Of a stretch of 64,000 nt of DNA, positions 63,974 through 64,000 are shown in pieces. Within the stretch, counting starts at the first letter, position 1. Each line of letters begins with the position of its first letter. The DNA comes from an uncultured Pseudohongiella sp. (lineage in GTDB: Bacteria > Pseudomonadota > Gammaproteobacteria > Pseudomonadales > Pseudohongiellaceae), in the NCBI GenBank assembly GCA_951812965.1, contig OX638341.1, forward strand, positions 2,834,438 to 2,898,437, given 5' to 3'. The position numbers were made by a program, and so were the translations under genes. The notes beneath the pieces were generated by a model. It made no database searches. It saw nothing but the letters and a program-made list of their open reading frames with translations, and was not told the DNA's origin.

Positions 63974-64000
63974 GATTATTGTTTATCCTGTCATTCTGCG

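Noticed and set aside
63974-64000. End of an scpB-like gene upstream of rluB
   Set aside because: scpB often precedes rluB, but only 27 bases remain and they do not allow a call.

Overview
The window is a compact chromosomal segment of a Gammaproteobacterium, roughly 60% GC by eye. The pointers are a fused NuoCD subunit, the infC-rpmI-rplT-pheS-pheT-ihfA order, the gap-mfd-csiV-mtnP order, cysS-glnS-ppiB-lpxH, and the gyrA-pheA-tyrA/aroA-cmk-rpsA-ihfB supraoperon next to mtaD-ubiG-mupP-yciK. Several of these blocks follow the Pseudomonas aeruginosa order as I remember it, but with genes missing, so an uncultured or deep-branching relative is more likely than Pseudomonas itself. I see no transposase, integrase, prophage or CRISPR array.

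Layout. 1-1833: the promoter-proximal end of the nuo operon (nuoA, nuoB, start of nuoCD), minus strand. 1977-8084: a five-gene minus-strand operon of a small exported protein, a TonB-dependent receptor, an ABC ATPase and two DUF3526-type permeases. 8177-10823: apbE and a long-form GAPDH. 10909-12063: a DUF4143 AAA ATPase. 12319-17717: mfd, a csiV-like gene and mtnP. 17746-18061: tRNA-Arg, -His, -Pro. 18163-24660: ppk2, cysS, glnS, ppiB, lpxH, a higBA toxin-antitoxin pair and a DUF1289 protein. 24911-35407: acnB, pepN, a DUF2797 protein, a rhomboid protease, nadK, a secreted zinc metalloprotease, a DUF1428 protein and tRNA-Pro. 35463-43059: merR-like, ihfA, pheT, pheS, rplT, rpmI, infC, thrS and tRNA-Val, all minus. 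43239-50879: uvrB, tRNA-Asn, a periplasmic cyclophilin, a WbpM-like dehydratase, a WbpL/WecA-like transferase, comEA, pyrF and lapA. 50923-59451: ihfB, rpsA, cmk, tyrA-aroA fusion, pheA, gyrA, all minus. 59749-63240: mtaD, ubiG, mupP, yciK on plus. 63233-63973: rluB on minus.

Most genes are housekeeping: respiration, translation, DNA repair, aromatic amino acids, ubiquinone, lipid A and cell-wall recycling. MtaD and MtnP, 43 kb apart, form a methylthioadenosine-to-methylthioinosine salvage route. The accessory material is the TonB/ABC operon, higBA, the DUF4143 ATPase and the secreted metalloprotease.

The most striking feature is repetitive non-coding DNA. A palindromic element with core GTAGGGGCGAGGCATGCC occurs nine times, as a full two-palindrome unit of 77-80 bp, a collapsed 28-bp unit, a half unit, or a degenerate unit. 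A second 50-bp double-hairpin family occurs twice, once inside the 5' coding region of the csiV-like gene. A 29-bp perfect inverted repeat and a four-hairpin array in the rpmI-rplT spacer add to this. Conserved operons also show local losses: pheA without chorismate mutase, no serC or hisC, no lapB, no mtnA, and an O-antigen locus position reduced to two genes.
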